This document shows, piece by piece, positions 47,344 through 55,366 of a stretch of 64,000 nucleotides of DNA. The notes beneath the pieces were generated by a model. It was not told the DNA's origin. It searched no databases and saw nothing but the letters and a program-made list of their open reading frames with translations. The stretch lies in the NCBI GenBank assembly GCA_016464825.1, contig JAEKNQ010000021.1:43404-107403 (forward strand), in the 5' to 3' direction. Positions within the stretch are counted from its first letter, which is position 1, and every line of letters starts with the position of its first letter. This DNA comes from Candidatus Dormiibacter inghamiae (lineage in GTDB: Bacteria > Chloroflexota > Dormibacteria > Dormibacterales > Dormibacteraceae). A program made the position numbers and the translations under genes.

Positions 47344-47883
47344 TCAAACCTTGACGAAGAGCTTCTTGTTTCGGGCCAGCCAGACGACTATGACGACATT
47401 CAGGATCAGCGCTCCCAGCTTGAAGACGCTCGGCTTGTGGATCAGCTCGTAGATCTCGAAGGGGATGAAGAACGAGGTTGCCAGCACTGTGAGGTACTCC
47501 GCCCACCGGCGGCGCAGCGCAAGGCCAACGCCCTCTGCTCCCTCGAGCAGCGCATAGAGCAGCGCGCCCACAGCCAGCAAGCTGCGGTGTGGGTAGTTCA
47601 GAAAGGAAAGGGCTTTCTCCAGCGCCTGACTGATCAGGCCGTGGCCAGCGCTGAGGTTTAGCTGATCCTGGAGAGTCTGCGTCAGCTCGTCCACCCAGCC
47701 CCGCCGGGCGCCGATCAGGAGGCTCAGAGCCAGAGTGAGGAGGACTGTCGATTTGACCAGCCGCTCAAGGATGATCAGGCGCAGGAAGGTGCTGGGTTCT
47801 TCGGCGCGCTGGCCCAGCTCCGCCCAGAGGCGGGCCGGATAGCCCCCGTCGTTCAGTGTCCGGCTTCCGAGGTTCGCTGGCAT
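47344..47883 (-). CDS. DUF2127 family membrane protein
   Basis: About 179 residues from the ATG at 47883. Four hydrophobic segments and the DUF2127 landmarks GLISQALEKAL, ALLYALLEGAEGVGLALRRRWAEYLTVLATSFFIPFEIYELIHKPSVFKLGALILNVVIVVWLA. Function unknown. The end points next to dedA and the start lies near the solo terminus at 47935. Confidence 0.8.
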   Translation of the reverse strand: MPANLGSRTLNDGGYPARLWAELGQRAEEPSTFLRLIILERLVKSTVLLTLALSLLIGARRGWVDELTQTLQDQLNLSAGHGLISQALEKALSFLNYPHRSLLAVGALLYALLEGAEGVGLALRRRWAEYLTVLATSFFIPFEIYELIHKPSVFKLGALILNVVIVVWLARNKKLFVKV

Positions 47884-47931
47884 CGTGCGGCTCCCAACGA
47901 TGCTGCGGCGGTCAGGGGACCCGGCCAACTG

Positions 47932-47957
47932 AACATTCGACCGTTACAGTTCACTAG
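47932..47957 (-). repeat. Solo terminus resembling the MITE-like element ends
   Basis: Read on the minus strand from the uspA-type stop codon: CTAGTGAACTGTAACGGTCG, close to the right end of copy A (CTAGTGGACTGTAACTGTCG). The TAG is again a gene stop codon. No partner end is found before the DUF2127 gene, so this is a remnant or a solo end. Confidence 0.5.
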
Positions 47958-48418
47958 CCGTCGTCGAGCCTCTCCCGATACAGGATGACTCGGCAGCGAG
48001 CGTTCTTCAGCACGTAGGGTGCGGTCTTCCCGAGATTGAACTCCCCGAACCGGCGCTTGTAAGGCAGGCCCAAAACTACGAGGTCCGCGTTCCACTCGGT
48101 CGCCTCACCGACGATGGCGGGTCCGGTTTCCCGAGCCTGCACCATCTCCGTCTCGATTTCCACTTGCCACTCAGCCGCCAGGCGCTCGACCTGATCCAGC
48201 ACTTCCTCACCTCGCTGAACCGCGTTGTGGACGGGCGCCGAGAGCGGCAGGGAGCGGTTCACTTCGATCACATGTACTGCATAGAGGAGAGCTGACTCCT
48301 TGCCCTCGCCTCGGCTGCGAGTGCCGAAGCGGCAGGCGAGCCTGACGGTTTCCTCATCCACCCGGTGCCCGGCCACAGCCACCAGGATGCGGATGCCACG
48401 CGGCTGACTAGCCGCCAT
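47954..48418 (-). CDS. Universal stress protein (UspA family)
   Basis: About 154 residues from ATG 48418: GIRILVAVAGHRVDEETVRLAC at the N-terminus, VHVIEVNRSLP, LDQVERLAAEWQVEIETEMVQARETGPAIVGEATEWNADLVVLGLPYKRRF, and a last strand YVLKNARCRVILYRE. The ATP-type glycine motif is only partly present. Role: stress-linked nucleotide-binding protein. It overlaps the upstream small membrane gene by 11 bp. Confidence 0.82.
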   Translation of the reverse strand: MAASQPRGIRILVAVAGHRVDEETVRLACRFGTRSRGEGKESALLYAVHVIEVNRSLPLSAPVHNAVQRGEEVLDQVERLAAEWQVEIETEMVQARETGPAIVGEATEWNADLVVLGLPYKRRFGEFNLGKTAPYVLKNARCRVILYRERLDDG

Positions 48419-48614
48419 CCGGACCTCCGCCGCTCCGCCGCGCCATGAACCGCTGCCAGACGACATAGGAGCCGAACGCCACCATCACAAAGGCCATCGG
48501 TAGCTCGATACCCCCACTGACCGGCCCGTCAGGGCCGCGAAGGATGAAGAACAGGAACGTGAAGACGCCGAGCGCCAGACACATCAGCCCGATCGCGAAG
48601 AAGGGAAAGCGCAC
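48408..48614 (-). CDS. Small two-helix membrane protein
   Basis: About 68 residues from GTG 48614 (MRFPFFAIGLMCLALGVFTFLFFILRG), with a second hydrophobic segment PMAFVMVAFGSYVVWQRFM. No family is recognised. TAGGAT (48623-48628, minus strand) eight bases before the GTG looks like a leaderless -10. It forms a unit with the universal stress gene. A longer frame to 48710 would lack these start signals. Confidence 0.6.
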   Translation of the reverse strand: MRFPFFAIGLMCLALGVFTFLFFILRGPDGPVSGGIELPMAFVMVAFGSYVVWQRFMARRSGGGPDGG

Positions 48615-48803
48615 CGCAACTGATCCTATCGTCTGGGCGCTCAACAGCCGGGGTAGCTGCGAGATGGCAGATGGGACCGCCCTGCAGCTCATGCCGCACG
48701 TGGAGGACATGAGAACCCGCAGCGTTTGTCGCGTATCTCAACGGGCTCCCACCCGCCTGGAACGCCCTTCCACGTGCCCAAGCATCGGACCATCACAGGC
48801 CCC

Positions 48804-48809
48804 TAGAAT
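48804..48809 (+). promoter_or_regulatory. Putative -10 hexamer, leaderless type, for the first TrkA-N gene
   Basis: TAGAAT ends 6 nt before the GTG at 48816. No ribosome binding site is present. Confidence 0.5.
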
Positions 48810-48815
48810 CGAAGC

Positions 48816-49238
48816 GTGCGAGTGCTGATAGTGGGTTGCGGCCGGGTCGGCTCGCGGTTGGCCAGCGAACTGGACGGCGTCAGTAATGAGGTCACCATCG
48901 TCGATCGCGAGCCCAGTTCCTTCAATAAGTTCGCGGAGCGTGGGTTGTTCGGCGAGAATTCGGGAGTTCGCTTCGTGGTAGGTGACGGCACCGACGCCGA
49001 GCTGCTGCGCCGAGCCGGGATCGAGGAGGCTGATTGCCTGATCGCAGTCACCGAAGGCGACAATCGCAACATTATGGCAGCTCAGATCGCCAAGCACGTC
49101 TTTGGCGTGAAGCGCGTGGTGGCCCGAATCTACGATCCGATCCGCGAGGAGACCTATCGGGAGATGGGACTGGACTCCTTCTGCCCAACCATCGAAGGCG
49201 CCAACCTGGTGCGTCAGATGATCTCGGACTCCAGCTAG
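48816..49238 (+). CDS. TrkA-N (RCK N-terminal) domain protein, first of pair
   Basis: 140 residues: the nucleotide-binding Rossmann fold MRVLIVGCGRVGSRLASEL, acidic end of strand 2 in VTIVDRE, VVGDGTDAELLRRAGIEEADCLIAVTEGDNRNIMAAQIAKHVF, then KRVVARIYDP. There is no RCK_C ligand domain, so it is a half-size potassium-channel regulator. Its partner is the next gene; no Trk/Ktr membrane subunit is in the window. Confidence 0.85.
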   Translation: MRVLIVGCGRVGSRLASELDGVSNEVTIVDREPSSFNKFAERGLFGENSGVRFVVGDGTDAELLRRAGIEEADCLIAVTEGDNRNIMAAQIAKHVFGVKRVVARIYDPIREETYREMGLDSFCPTIEGANLVRQMISDSS

Positions 49239-49311
49239 TGGGGAGTATCACCGGGATCGCGAGCGGCAGGCGCGCCACACGGCCGGGCTCACTTCGTTGG
49301 CTGGTTCGCTG

Positions 49312-49752
49312 ATGTATGCAATAGTGATCGGGGGCGGCCGGGTCGGCTACTACCTGTCCCGCGACCTGTTGGAAAGGGGTGACGAGGTCACCCTGGTGGA
49401 GAAGGACTCAGCTCGGGCCGAGTGGCTGGAGAGTCAGCTGGGAAGCATAGTGATGCGGGGCGACGGCGATGAGATGGCGTTTCTTAGCGAGACGGGCGTC
49501 GAGCGCGCCGACGCGGTGGTCGCCGCCACCGGTGATGACGAGGACAACCTGGTGGCGCTGCAACTTGCCAAGCAGCGCTTCAACGTCCCGTTGACAATCG
49601 CTCGGGTGAACAACCCAGCCAACGTCGAGATCTTCAAGAAGCTAGGCGTTGACATGGCGATCTCGGCCACCGAGATCTTGCTCAACGCGCTGGAGCCCCA
49701 GGAACCGGCTCCTGTCGCGGAGAGCCCCCCGACTGCGAAAGCTTCCCAGTAG
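49312..49752 (+). CDS. TrkA-N (RCK N-terminal) domain protein, second of pair
   Basis: About 146 residues from ATG 49312: MYAIVIGGGRVGYYLSRDLLERGDEVTLVEKD, VMRGDGDEMAFLSETGVERADAVVAATGDDEDNLVALQLAKQRF, TIARVNNPANVEIFKKLGVDMAISATEILLNAL. It is paralogous to the preceding gene and also lacks RCK_C; the tail is Pro/Ala-rich. Two half-size paralogues suggest a heteromeric ring on a Trk/Ktr channel (inference). A strong hairpin terminator follows. Confidence 0.85.
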   Translation: MYAIVIGGGRVGYYLSRDLLERGDEVTLVEKDSARAEWLESQLGSIVMRGDGDEMAFLSETGVERADAVVAATGDDEDNLVALQLAKQRFNVPLTIARVNNPANVEIFKKLGVDMAISATEILLNALEPQEPAPVAESPPTAKASQ

Positions 49753-49757
49753 AGGTA

Positions 49758-49778
49758 GCCGCGCCCGGTGGGCGCGGC
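49758..49778 (+). terminator. Hairpin terminator after the TrkA-N pair
   Basis: GCCGCGCCC-GGT-GGGCGCGGC, a perfect 9-bp stem starting 5 bp after the stop. It may also serve the convergent DUF5679 gene. Confidence 0.65.
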
Positions 49779-49874
49779 ACGTTACGACTACGTGGCCGCG
49801 CCCTTGGGCGGGGACTGACTCGACCGGAGCATCACGGAGTTTGGACGTGCGGCCCTCCGTGTCTCGGCCGAGCG

Positions 49875-50018
49875 CTACTTGGCTTTGCCGATCTTGTAGA
49901 TCTTGGTGCCACACTCGGGGCAGACGCCCACCGTGGCAGGCTTGCCGTTCTTCATGGTGATCGGCTCGGGGTTCTTCATCTCGACCTTCTTCTTGTCCTT
50001 CAGGCAATAACCTTCCAC
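49875..50018 (-). CDS. DUF5679-type small zinc-ribbon protein
   Basis: A 47-residue gene from GTG 50018, with GAGAGG upstream: VEGYCLKDKKKVEMKNPEPI, then TMKNGKPATVGVCPECGTKI and YKIGKAK. The pattern (GYC, KDK, MKNGKPA, CPxCGT) is that of DUF5679, small proteins common in Chloroflexota and Actinomycetota. One Cys in GYC and a CPEC pair give three possible metal ligands. Function unknown. Its promoter is probably TAGAAT at 50084-50089 on the minus strand. Confidence 0.8.
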   Translation of the reverse strand: MEGYCLKDKKKVEMKNPEPITMKNGKPATVGVCPECGTKIYKIGKAK

Positions 50019-50053
50019 TCGCGCGTACCTCTCTTGACTTGATTGTTTGCGTG

Positions 50054-50089
50054 CCGGCCAAGCTGGCCGGATGAACGCGCCCCATTCTA
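50054..50089 (-). promoter_or_regulatory. Promoter and leader hairpin of the DUF5679 gene
   Basis: On the minus strand a -10 hexamer TAGAAT (50084-50089) is followed by the perfect hairpin CCGGCCA-GCT-TGGCCGG (50054-50070) and then the ribosome binding site. The hairpin would lie in the 5' leader. Confidence 0.4.
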
Positions 50090-50216
50090 TGCAGGCGTCC
50101 GGCTCAATTCAACCCCATCTTGGCGCACAGGGCTGGCTGGCGCCGCAAGGCCTGGCCTAGGTCTGCCCATCTAGGACGTCCCGGAGCTGTCCCGACGCGG
50201 ATCGTCCTACCCAACC

Positions 50217-51056
50217 TCAAGCGGCTGCAAGCGACTTCAGATCAGAGCGGCGGGCGCTGAGCAGACCGCGCTGTCCGAGGCCGGAGCTGGCGAGGGTCGC
50301 CGCGGCCACGCCGTAGCGGAGCGCCTCAGGCAGGCCCTGCGGATCGCCCCTCAACTGCAGCCAGCGCGCCAGCAGCCCGCCGGCCAGGGCGTCACCGGCC
50401 CCTGTCGTATCCACCGCCGGCGTCTGGAAGCGAGCCGGTTCGTGGTGCTGGCCCAGCTCGGTGTAGACAGTCGCTCCCAGGGCCCCCCGCTTGACGACGA
50501 GGCCTCGCAACTCGTGCTCCCGGCGGAACTGCTCGGGCCCGCGGCAACCCAGTGCGTCGAGTTCCTCTTCGTTGGCGAAGTACCAGTGGCAGCGATGGAG
50601 TAGGGCTCGAACTGCGGGCGGATCCGCTGCCACGTATGAGCGCATGGCGTCTGCCGCCAGGAGTGACGCGGCGGCGAGACCGCGTGCAGCCTCGTTCTGA
50701 CGGTCCGGTCGCATCGAGCCGATGAACGCCCAGCCCCGGTACCGCCTGGGCAGTCGCGGGGACCAGCTGTCATAAATGGCATCCGCGCTGCCGAGGTCGA
50801 TGTTCCGCCCGCCCTCCTCTCGGGCTGACCAGCGGTAAGTCGGCGCGTCCAGCACGTCAAGGCCGCTGGCGTCGATGCCGGGCCGAAGCCGAAGGCGCTG
50901 GAGGACCTTCTCCTCGGCGTCACGTCCCACCGGCGCTACGAGCCTGACCCGCAGGAGAAGAGAGGCCGCAAGCGCGAAGTAGAGTGCCGAGCCGCCCAGC
51001 TCGTCTCGCACCAGGCCCCCCTGAAGGGAATCGAGCGCTATCGAGCCGGTGACCAA
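50217..51056 (-). CDS. PfkB-family carbohydrate or nucleoside kinase
   Basis: A 279-residue kinase: MVTGSIALDSLQ, LGGSALYFALAASLLLRVRLVAPVGRD, ANEEELDALG, LVVKRGALGATVY and the catalytic PfkB signature VDTTGAGDALAGGLLARWL. The substrate is not readable. The start is TTG 51056, just after the PHP gene on the same strand, so the two form a unit. Confidence 0.85.
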   Translation of the reverse strand: MVTGSIALDSLQGGLVRDELGGSALYFALAASLLLRVRLVAPVGRDAEEKVLQRLRLRPGIDASGLDVLDAPTYRWSAREEGGRNIDLGSADAIYDSWSPRLPRRYRGWAFIGSMRPDRQNEAARGLAAASLLAADAMRSYVAADPPAVRALLHRCHWYFANEEELDALGCRGPEQFRREHELRGLVVKRGALGATVYTELGQHHEPARFQTPAVDTTGAGDALAGGLLARWLQLRGDPQGLPEALRYGVAAATLASSGLGQRGLLSARRSDLKSLAAA

Positions 51057-51061
51057 GAGCC

Positions 51062-51667
51062 TCAGTAGCGCCCTCCCGTGCCGCTGGTGGGCGAGACTAC
51101 GTGGCGCCCATGACGGAGGCTGGCCAGGAAGCTTGCCGGCTCAGCGTAGGGTTCGATCTCCATCCAACTCTGGCCCAACTCCCGCAGACCGTGGCTGTCG
51201 CTGCCAGTGGCGGCAACCAGTCCCAGCTCCCGGCACAGCTCAGCTGCGGCCCGGTTGGCGTCCGGATGCGCCCAGGGGTTGTAAGTCTCGATGATGTCGA
51301 GCCGATCTCTCAGCTGGAACAGCCGCTCTGATGTGAAGCTGGCCCGCCGGCGATCAAGGGGATGGCACGCGTAGGTCAGGCCACCCATCGTGTGGATCTC
51401 ATCGCAGACCTCCTCAGGGGTTCCACCTCTGGCCAAGGTGTGGGTCAGGAAGAGACCGATGATCTCGCCTTCGCTGGTCTTCACCTCCTCACCGACGATC
51501 GCCAGCTCCGGTTCCAGGGCCTTCAGTTCCAGAGCGCCTTCGGCGGTGTTGTGGTCGGTCAGGGCGATTCTGTGGAGGCCGACCTGGCGAGCAGTCGTCG
51601 CGAGTTGTGCCAACGTGGTGGAACTGTCGGGCGACCAGCACGAGTGCATGTGGAGGTCCACTCGCAA
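51062..51667 (-). CDS. PHP-domain metal-dependent phosphoesterase
   Basis: A 201-residue PHP domain with all metal-ligand motifs in order: MRVDLHMHSCWSPDS, IALTDHNTAEG, VGEEVKTSEGEIIGLF, YACHPLDRR and ATGSDSHG. Relatives are phosphatases or 5'-3' exonucleases such as the TrpH/RNase AM group, though this one is shorter. It overlaps no neighbour but lies 5 bp before the PfkB gene. Confidence 0.85.
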   Translation of the reverse strand: MRVDLHMHSCWSPDSSTTLAQLATTARQVGLHRIALTDHNTAEGALELKALEPELAIVGEEVKTSEGEIIGLFLTHTLARGGTPEEVCDEIHTMGGLTYACHPLDRRRASFTSERLFQLRDRLDIIETYNPWAHPDANRAAAELCRELGLVAATGSDSHGLRELGQSWMEIEPYAEPASFLASLRHGRHVVSPTSGTGGRY

Positions 51668-51693
51668 GCGATAGCCGGCGTCGGAAGCTGCTA

Positions 51694-52029
51694 TTAGCGG
51701 AACAGGGGAATGATCCGCGCAGGTTCCCGGGCGCGCAGCGACTCGTTCATGAGTCGCTCCTGAGCTGTGTACACGAATTGCATCAACCGTTCAGGCCGTC
51801 GCTCTCCGCCGAGCTGCCGGGGCAGCGTGGAGTCAGCGTGACTCAATATCGCCACCAGGCGCGGCATCACCCAGCCGGGGGCAAATCGCAGGTCATGGAG
51901 CAGACACTCCTCCAGCCAGGCAAGTATCTCGTCCGACTCATGCAGCAGGTGACGGAGATTCTGGCGCTCCTGACTGCGCCGCTGCCAGAGAAGCGCACGT
52001 TGCTGCTCGAGAACTGTCTGCTCGATCAA
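51694..52029 (-). CDS. Conserved-looking helical protein of unknown function
   Basis: 111 residues, largely helical, rich in Leu, Arg and Glu (LEQQRALLWQRRSQERQNLRHLLHESDEILAWLEECL, then RLMQFVYTAQERLMNESLRAREP). No family is recognised and no membrane segment is seen. It is on the same strand as the PHP and PfkB genes and 26 bp from them, so it may open that unit. Confidence 0.5.
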   Translation of the reverse strand: MIEQTVLEQQRALLWQRRSQERQNLRHLLHESDEILAWLEECLLHDLRFAPGWVMPRLVAILSHADSTLPRQLGGERRPERLMQFVYTAQERLMNESLRAREPARIIPLFR

Positions 52030-52256
52030 AGCCTCAAAACCTGCCCGCCACTATACAAGCGGGCTTGCCGGCCAGACGCTGCAGGCAGCGCGGTCAGGCA
52101 CCAGCCGGCCAGCATGGCGTTTCTGGATCATTCCGGATAGCTGTTCCAATTTACTAAGCGGCTGCTAAGGCGAATGCGCCTCGTCCGAAGATGGCGTCAA
52201 TCGAGGACGCATTCAGCTCAATCGCTACCAAATCTGGAGGACGCAACATGTAGGGC

Positions 52257-52288
52257 TTATCCACAACGATTGCACAGCATGTGGATAT
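52257..52288. promoter_or_regulatory. Pair of DnaA boxes away from oriC
   Basis: TTATCCACA (52257-52265, perfect) and, inverted, TGTGGATAT (52280-52288, one mismatch), separated by 14 bp. The pair is about 28 kb from the main origin region. Confidence 0.6.
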
Positions 52289-52637
52289 ATACTGGGCTCA
52301 CGTGAAGGCAGCCAGGAAACTCACCGGCTCTGCCACTCGCTCCCGGGCGCGGCCCGCGGGGGCAGAGGATCGCCTGTGCGCCTGCTCCTAATTCGGCTGT
52401 CGCTCAGTCGACGCCGACAGCCTCAGCGCACGCTGTCCGCAGCCGTTGCGGCCGCCCCGTTGCTCTGTCTCTGGCCGCCGGCGCAGCCCGAGGCACGCGT
52501 GACTGCCGCCGAGCCCGGCTGGAGGTTTGTCGGTCAGCTGACCGGCCTGGAAACCAGCGCGCCGGCGCAGGACGGGGCGCTGTTCAGCGGTCTCTGAACT
52601 CATCCCCGCCGGAGCGGGACGCAGCCGGGGCCGGATG

Positions 52638-52643
52638 TATCAT
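52638..52643 (+). promoter_or_regulatory. Putative -10 hexamer, leaderless type
   Basis: TATCAT ends 9 nt before the ATG at 52653 and overlaps an earlier ATG (52635), which argues that 52653 is the true start. Confidence 0.45.
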
Positions 52644-52652
52644 TGCGCGCCA

Positions 52653-52877
52653 ATGGCGACGGCGAAGCGGACGGCCACCATGGAAGAGGTGCTGGCCGCC
52701 ATCGAAGCCGGTCGGGAGAAGGTGATGGCTGACGACATCAGGTCGCTCAGCAAGCTGGGCATCCCCAAGTCAATGGCAGTGCAGATAGTCGCCAGCCGCT
52801 TCCGACAGAAGGGAGCAGTTTCCGAAGAGGTCGAGGTGGATCCCTTCGAGAGCACCGGCCCCGGCTGGGACGACTAG
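52653..52877 (+). CDS. Small protein of unknown function
   Basis: About 74 residues (MATAKRTATMEEVLAAIEAG, then LSKLGIPKSMAVQIVASRFRQKG and an acidic end FESTGPGWDD). The middle could be a short helical DNA- or protein-binding unit, but I recognise no family. Its TAG stop is the left terminus of repeat copy C. Confidence 0.55.
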   Translation: MATAKRTATMEEVLAAIEAGREKVMADDIRSLSKLGIPKSMAVQIVASRFRQKGAVSEEVEVDPFESTGPGWDD

Positions 52878-53065
52878 TGGGAATGCAATGGTCGGATGTG
52901 GACCAGGCCGCAGGCTCCCTTGGTAGGGGGCCCTGCTGGCGGGGAATGGAGCGCCGGCATCAGCGCCGGGGCGCCCGCCCGTATGTCGGGGTCCCCACGA
53001 AGCCTGCTTCGTGGGGTGGCTCTGGGGCGGCGGATGCTCTGCATCTGGTCGTTACATTCCCCTAG
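52874..53065 (-). repeat. TIR-bounded hairpin element (MITE-like), copy C
   Basis: 192 bp with inverted ends: CTAGTGGGAATGCAATGGTC at the left and, read from the right, CTAGGGGAATGTAACGACC. Read in reverse it matches copy A over GCATCCGCCGCCCCAGA, the hairpin CCCACGAAGC-AGG-CTTCGTGGG with GGACCCCGAC after it, GGCGCTGATGCC and GCCTGCGGCCTG. It lacks the middle part that copies A and B share. The upstream gene stops at its left TAG. Confidence 0.85.
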
Positions 53066-53101
53066 CTGTCAGCAAGACCAGGAGCCGTAGCCGCCCCAGC
53101 C

Positions 53102-53473
53102 ATGACCCGGGCGGCCAGGCTTGCGCGGCAGATGCGCATAGTAGCGGCTGTCACCCGGCAGCCCGGGGTGCGGCCAGCCGAGCTGGCTCAGATCGCGTCG
53201 ATCTCCGAACGTACTCTGCGGCGCGATCTGAACAGCCTGCGGCGTGACGGCTACCACATCCGGTACAGCGATGGTTACCAGATCCAGGAGTTGCTGCCGC
53301 TCGGTCCTGCGCAGGCCGCGAACGGCCTCGGTAGCGCTTACGACCGCCAGCTGCGGCTGGTGCGCAGCCGTCTCCCAGAACGTCTGGCGGAGCAGATCGA
53401 GCGGGAGCTGGAGGCGGAAGCGCCCGCCGCACTGGCCAGTCTGGTTGCGCAGCTGCTTGAGCGACATCGCTGA
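53102..53473 (+). CDS. DeoR/HTH_11-type winged-helix protein
   Basis: 123 residues. The N-terminal 60 are a winged helix: RQMRIVAAVTRQPGVRPAELAQIASISERTLRRDLNSLRRDGYHIRYSDGYQI, close to the DeoR family DNA-binding domain. The rest is helical and charged with no sugar-binding domain. It precedes the M24 peptidase gene by 25 bp and may regulate it or itself. Confidence 0.75.
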   Translation: MTRAARLARQMRIVAAVTRQPGVRPAELAQIASISERTLRRDLNSLRRDGYHIRYSDGYQIQELLPLGPAQAANGLGSAYDRQLRLVRSRLPERLAEQIERELEAEAPAALASLVAQLLERHR

Positions 53474-53498
53474 CAGGCTGGCTGCAACACCCGCCAAG

Positions 53499-54659
53499 AT
53501 GAAGATCATGACGCCCATCCGACCCGCGCTGCTCCTCGGCCCCGCCCAACCCGACGATCCCGACTTCCGATACGCCACCGGGATGGCCATCGAGACCGCC
53601 GTATATCTCCGGCCTGAGAACGGCGCCGATCTTCTCGTGGTTCCCCGGCTGGAGCTTGAGCGGGCGCGACAGGAGGCGAGCGCCGCAGCCATCCTCGAGC
53701 GAGGCGAGCTGGGCTGGACGGAGCAGAGGGACGCCTTCGCCAGCTGGACCGACACCGCCCTAAGGCTTCTGGGCCGAGAGGGCGTGACCAGCGTTCGAGT
53801 GTCACCGCGCCTCGCCGCGGCGTGTTACGAAGGCCTGCACGCCGCCGGGATCGAGCTCAGCATCGACGTCGAGCTCTTCCAGCGCGAGCGCCGGCACAAA
53901 TCTCAGGCGGAGGCGGTCGCGATCAGGACAGCTCAGCGGGCGGCCGAGGCGGCGTGCACCGAGGTGATCAGGCACCTGGCTCGGGCGAGCAGCGGCGCTG
54001 GCGGCGTACTCGAACTGAGCGGTCGGCCCCTGACCTCTGAGCGGCTGATGGCTGTGGCTCAGGCCGCCCTGAACGAGCGCGGCCACGGCACGCCCGAGAT
54101 GATAGTCGCCGGTGCTCCGCAGTGCGCAGTGCCGCACGATCGCGGTTCGGGACCGATTCAAAGCGGCGGCCCGGTGATCATCGACATATTTCCGCGCGGC
54201 CTTGCCGGCGGCTATCACGGCGATCTCACCAGGACTGTGGTGCCGGGCGAGATCGCGCCCGCCGTCCAGCGGATGCACGAGGCCTGCGTCGAGGCGCTGC
54301 GGGGAGCCCTGGTCGGACTGCGCTCGGGTGTCAACGGCAGGGATCTGCATCGGGAGGCCTGCCGGCTGCTGGTGGACCGCGGCTACGGCACCACGACACC
54401 CGATTTTGAGGGAAGGCAGGACGGCCCGGTTCTGACGCACTCGCTCGGCCACGGCGTCGGCCTGGAGGTTCACGAGGAGCCGCAGCTGCGCAACCTCGAC
54501 TACGAGCTAGCCACCGGTGACGTCGTGACTGTGGAGCCCGGTCTCTACCAGCTCGGCCTGGGCGGGGTGCGCGTGGAGGACACCGGCCTGGTCACCGAAG
54601 CTGGTTTCGACAACTTCACCAACCTGCCCTACTCACTCCGCCCCGAGCACTACCTCTGA
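53499..54659 (+). CDS. M24 family metallopeptidase (Xaa-Pro aminopeptidase-like)
   Basis: About 386 residues from ATG 53499. The creatinase-type N-domain (DPDFRYATGM, YLRPENGADLLVVPRLELERA) is followed by the pita-bread catalytic domain with metal ligands in VIIDIFPRGLAGGYHGDLTRTVV (two Asp), LTHSLGHGVGLEVHE (His), VTVEPGLY (Glu) and VRVEDTGLV (Glu). It probably removes N-terminal residues before proline. A longer frame upstream is antisense-free but overlaps the HTH gene, so I reject it. Confidence 0.9.
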   Translation: MKIMTPIRPALLLGPAQPDDPDFRYATGMAIETAVYLRPENGADLLVVPRLELERARQEASAAAILERGELGWTEQRDAFASWTDTALRLLGREGVTSVRVSPRLAAACYEGLHAAGIELSIDVELFQRERRHKSQAEAVAIRTAQRAAEAACTEVIRHLARASSGAGGVLELSGRPLTSERLMAVAQAALNERGHGTPEMIVAGAPQCAVPHDRGSGPIQSGGPVIIDIFPRGLAGGYHGDLTRTVVPGEIAPAVQRMHEACVEALRGALVGLRSGVNGRDLHREACRLLVDRGYGTTTPDFEGRQDGPVLTHSLGHGVGLEVHEEPQLRNLDYELATGDVVTVEPGLYQLGLGGVRVEDTGLVTEAGFDNFTNLPYSLRPEHYL

Positions 54660-54700
54660 CGGGCAATGGGAACGCCGATCGCCACCTTCAAAAAGAGCCG

Positions 54701-55351
54701 CTACCTGGGCAGGTCGGCACCCCAGGTGTAGGTCGGCGGTGGATCCTGGAAGTCGGGGCCGATTTGGAGCACTATCTGTGCGTGCGATTTGAGGGGCACT
54801 TGGTTAGGGTCGCCCTTGTAGGGTTTTCCGTCCACCCAGATCCTCAGCTGCTCGCCCTTGCCGACATCGAGGCTGGCGACCCTCTTTGAGTTGAGGGGTT
54901 GCCGCCAGACCTGGAAGAACTCGCCCAGCGTGAAGGTGCGCTTGGACGCTGAGCTGGGCGCCTCCACGTGGATGACGCCAGTCGTGTCATGTGTGTGAAG
55001 CCAGTAAAGGCACTGCCCCTGGTTGGGTATACCCACCAAAGCCGGGATGGGCACTGGCGTGCCGTGGTAGAGGATGGCCAGGTGGGCATGATAGTGGACT
55101 GCGGTCTGCTCGCCCTGGTCGCACTTGATGTTGGCGACGGGCTGGCCCAGCACGGGCTGGGCGTTACTCTGCTCGCGTTGGAGCAGAACCACCAAGCTCG
55201 CGAAGACTGCAAGGAAGAGCAGCGCAACCGCAATGGGCAGCGGCTGACTGACTATGAACGAGCGCAGCCTGGCCCAGGTCGACCGCTGAGGGCGACCTCG
55301 GGTTGGCGTGCGGCCGCGAGTGATGGAGGTGGGGTGTTGGCGCTTGGACAA
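54701..55351 (-). CDS. Membrane-anchored extracellular protein with conserved His motifs
   Basis: 216 residues: a basic N-terminus, one transmembrane helix (PIAVALLFLAVFASLVVLL, about 39-57) and an outer domain with TAVHYHAHLAILYHG, IPALVGIPNQGQCLYWLHTHDTTGVIHVEAP and FTLGEFFQVWRQPL. The paired YHAHL and WLHTHD motifs could bind copper or another metal, but I know no named family. It lies convergent to the M24 gene and divergent from rpsF. Confidence 0.65.
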   Translation of the reverse strand: MSKRQHPTSITRGRTPTRGRPQRSTWARLRSFIVSQPLPIAVALLFLAVFASLVVLLQREQSNAQPVLGQPVANIKCDQGEQTAVHYHAHLAILYHGTPVPIPALVGIPNQGQCLYWLHTHDTTGVIHVEAPSSASKRTFTLGEFFQVWRQPLNSKRVASLDVGKGEQLRIWVDGKPYKGDPNQVPLKSHAQIVLQIGPDFQDPPPTYTWGADLPR

Positions 55352-55366
55352 TTGGTTCTTCTGGGT

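Larger units (their letters stand above)
52030..52652. other. 623-bp gene-poor region with DnaA boxes and a start-stop element
   Basis: It holds a GGAGG ribosome binding site followed at 7 nt by ATG-TAG (52248-52253), then a perfect and a near-perfect DnaA box (52257, 52280). Further on, a possible 73-codon frame (52376-52597, GTG start) has a signal-like N-terminus (LSAAVAAAPLLCLWPPA) but no family resemblance; I leave it uncalled. Confidence 0.5.

Noticed and set aside
52376..52597. Small secreted protein with signal-like N-terminus
   Set aside because: No family, no ribosome binding site and no promoter; composition is compatible with chance in this base content.
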